This document shows positions 6,378 to 6,899 of a stretch of DNA of 6,899 nt, piece by piece; positions within the stretch are counted from its first letter, which is position 1; the number at the start of each line of letters is the position of its first letter. The stretch comes from Acidobacteriota bacterium (lineage in GTDB: Bacteria > Acidobacteriota > Terriglobia > Terriglobales > Acidobacteriaceae), in assembly GCA_021809235.1 (NCBI GenBank), contig JAKBAG010000163.1, positions 1 to 6,899 of the forward strand, in the 5' to 3' direction. The translations under genes were made by a program, and so were the position numbers. The notes under the pieces were generated by a model. The model made no database searches. It was not told where the DNA came from and saw only the letters and a list, made by a program, of their open reading frames with translations.

Positions 6378-6899
6378 GTGAAACGCAAAAAACTTCGGGT
6401 CGGCATTCTCTTCGGCGGGCGCAGCGGCGAGCATGAAGTCTCTCTGCGCTCGGCCAGCTCCATCCTCGCCGCCATCGACCGCCGCCGCTTCGATGTCGTC
6501 CCCATCGGCATCGCCAAATCCGGCCACTGGCTCAGCGGAGACTCGGCCCGCGCCCTGCTCACCGGCGCAACCAACGCCGCACACGATGCCAGCGCGCTCC
6601 AGCTTCAGGCCAGCGCCCTGCAAGCCAGTGCCGCCCAGCTTCCCGAGCCAATCTCCTCGCGCTCCATCGACGTCGTCTTTCCCGTACTCCACGGCACCTT
6701 CGGCGAGGACGGCACCATTCAGGGACTGCTCGAACTCGCCGATATGCCCTACGTCGGCTCCGGCGTCCTCGGCTCCGCCGCCGGCATGGACAAGGACGTG
6801 ATGAAGCGCCTCTTCGCCCAGGCCGGACTACCCATCGTGCCCCATGTCACGCTGCTGCGCGCTGACTGGGAGGCGCACCCGCGCAAATCCATCGCCGCC
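6378..6899 (+). CDS. ddl: D-alanine-D-alanine ligase, N-terminal half (cut by window end)
   Basis: Ddl joins two D-alanines with ATP in the cytoplasm to make the dipeptide used by MurF in peptidoglycan synthesis. The frame opens at GTG 6378 and is still open after 174 codons at the window end, about half of the usual ~310-370 aa. Family motifs are clear: VGILFGGRSGEHEVSLRSA near the N-terminus (the Glu of GEHEVS is the substrate-amino contact in the family), the signature HGTFGEDGTIQG starting at His105, and YVGSGVLGSAAGMDK, where the Ser and Lys belong to the substrate and ATP sites. Residues about 58-80 form an Ala/Ser/Gln-rich insert. The GTG start is chosen because the conserved core begins within a few residues; it has no ribosome site and follows a TACAAT by 7 nt. 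The ATP-grasp C-terminal part lies outside the window. Confidence 0.93.
   Translation, partial: MKRKKLRVGILFGGRSGEHEVSLRSASSILAAIDRRRFDVVPIGIAKSGHWLSGDSARALLTGATNAAHDASALQLQASALQASAAQLPEPISSRSIDVVFPVLHGTFGEDGTIQGLLELADMPYVGSGVLGSAAGMDKDVMKRLFAQAGLPIVPHVTLLRADWEAHPRKSIAA

Noticed and set aside
6139..6381. 80-codon plus-strand frame before ddl
   Set aside because: There is no Shine-Dalgarno and no recognisable domain, and it overlaps the ddl start and its -10 element.

Overview
The window is GC-rich bacterial DNA with short gaps and strong G/C preference at third codon positions. It holds five protein genes, two of them cut by the window edges, and no rRNA, tRNA, CRISPR array or insertion sequence. 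The gene style suggests a soil-type Acidobacteriota (Terriglobia-like). The reasons are a diguanylate cyclase carrying an array of OB-like exported repeats, a secreted D-aminoacylase-like amidohydrolase of an atypical subfamily, and an iron-sulphur photolyase. This placement rests on memory of such genomes, not on a search.

Layout: (1) 1-645, plus strand: the C-terminal part of an FeS bacterial cryptochrome/photolyase with its four cluster cysteines. The first ~90 bases of the open frame do not look like the family. (2) 646-715: a short gap with a perfect 7-bp inverted repeat abutting a -10-like TATGAT. (3) 716-2458, plus: an exported N-acyl-D-amino-acid deacylase-like amidohydrolase that lacks the usual HxH metal motif. 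(4) 2475-4838, minus, convergent with the previous gene and 16 bp away: a membrane diguanylate cyclase (signal peptide, four OB-like repeats, one TM helix, GAF-like region, GGDEF with I-site). (5) 4839-5121: a divergent control region, poorer in GC, with an arginase promoter on the plus strand and a candidate 41-codon Cys-rich small ORF on the minus strand just upstream of the cyclase. (6) 5122-6084, plus: arginase. (7) 6085-6377: about 290 bp without a convincing gene. (8) 6378 to the end, plus: the N-terminal half of D-alanine-D-alanine ligase, apparently started from a GTG only 7 nt after a -10-like element.

The genes do not form one pathway. They are mostly separately promoted housekeeping or accessory functions: DNA repair or light sensing, D-amino-acid scavenging, c-di-GMP signalling, arginine catabolism and peptidoglycan precursor synthesis. 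The only thematic link is D-amino acids (a D-aminoacylase-like enzyme and Ddl), but the two genes are about 4 kb apart and not in one operon. I found no clear new multi-gene system. The items most worth checking are the altered active site of the amidohydrolase, the Cys-rich small ORF ahead of the cyclase, the unusual 5' end of the photolyase fragment, and the unexplained gap before ddl.
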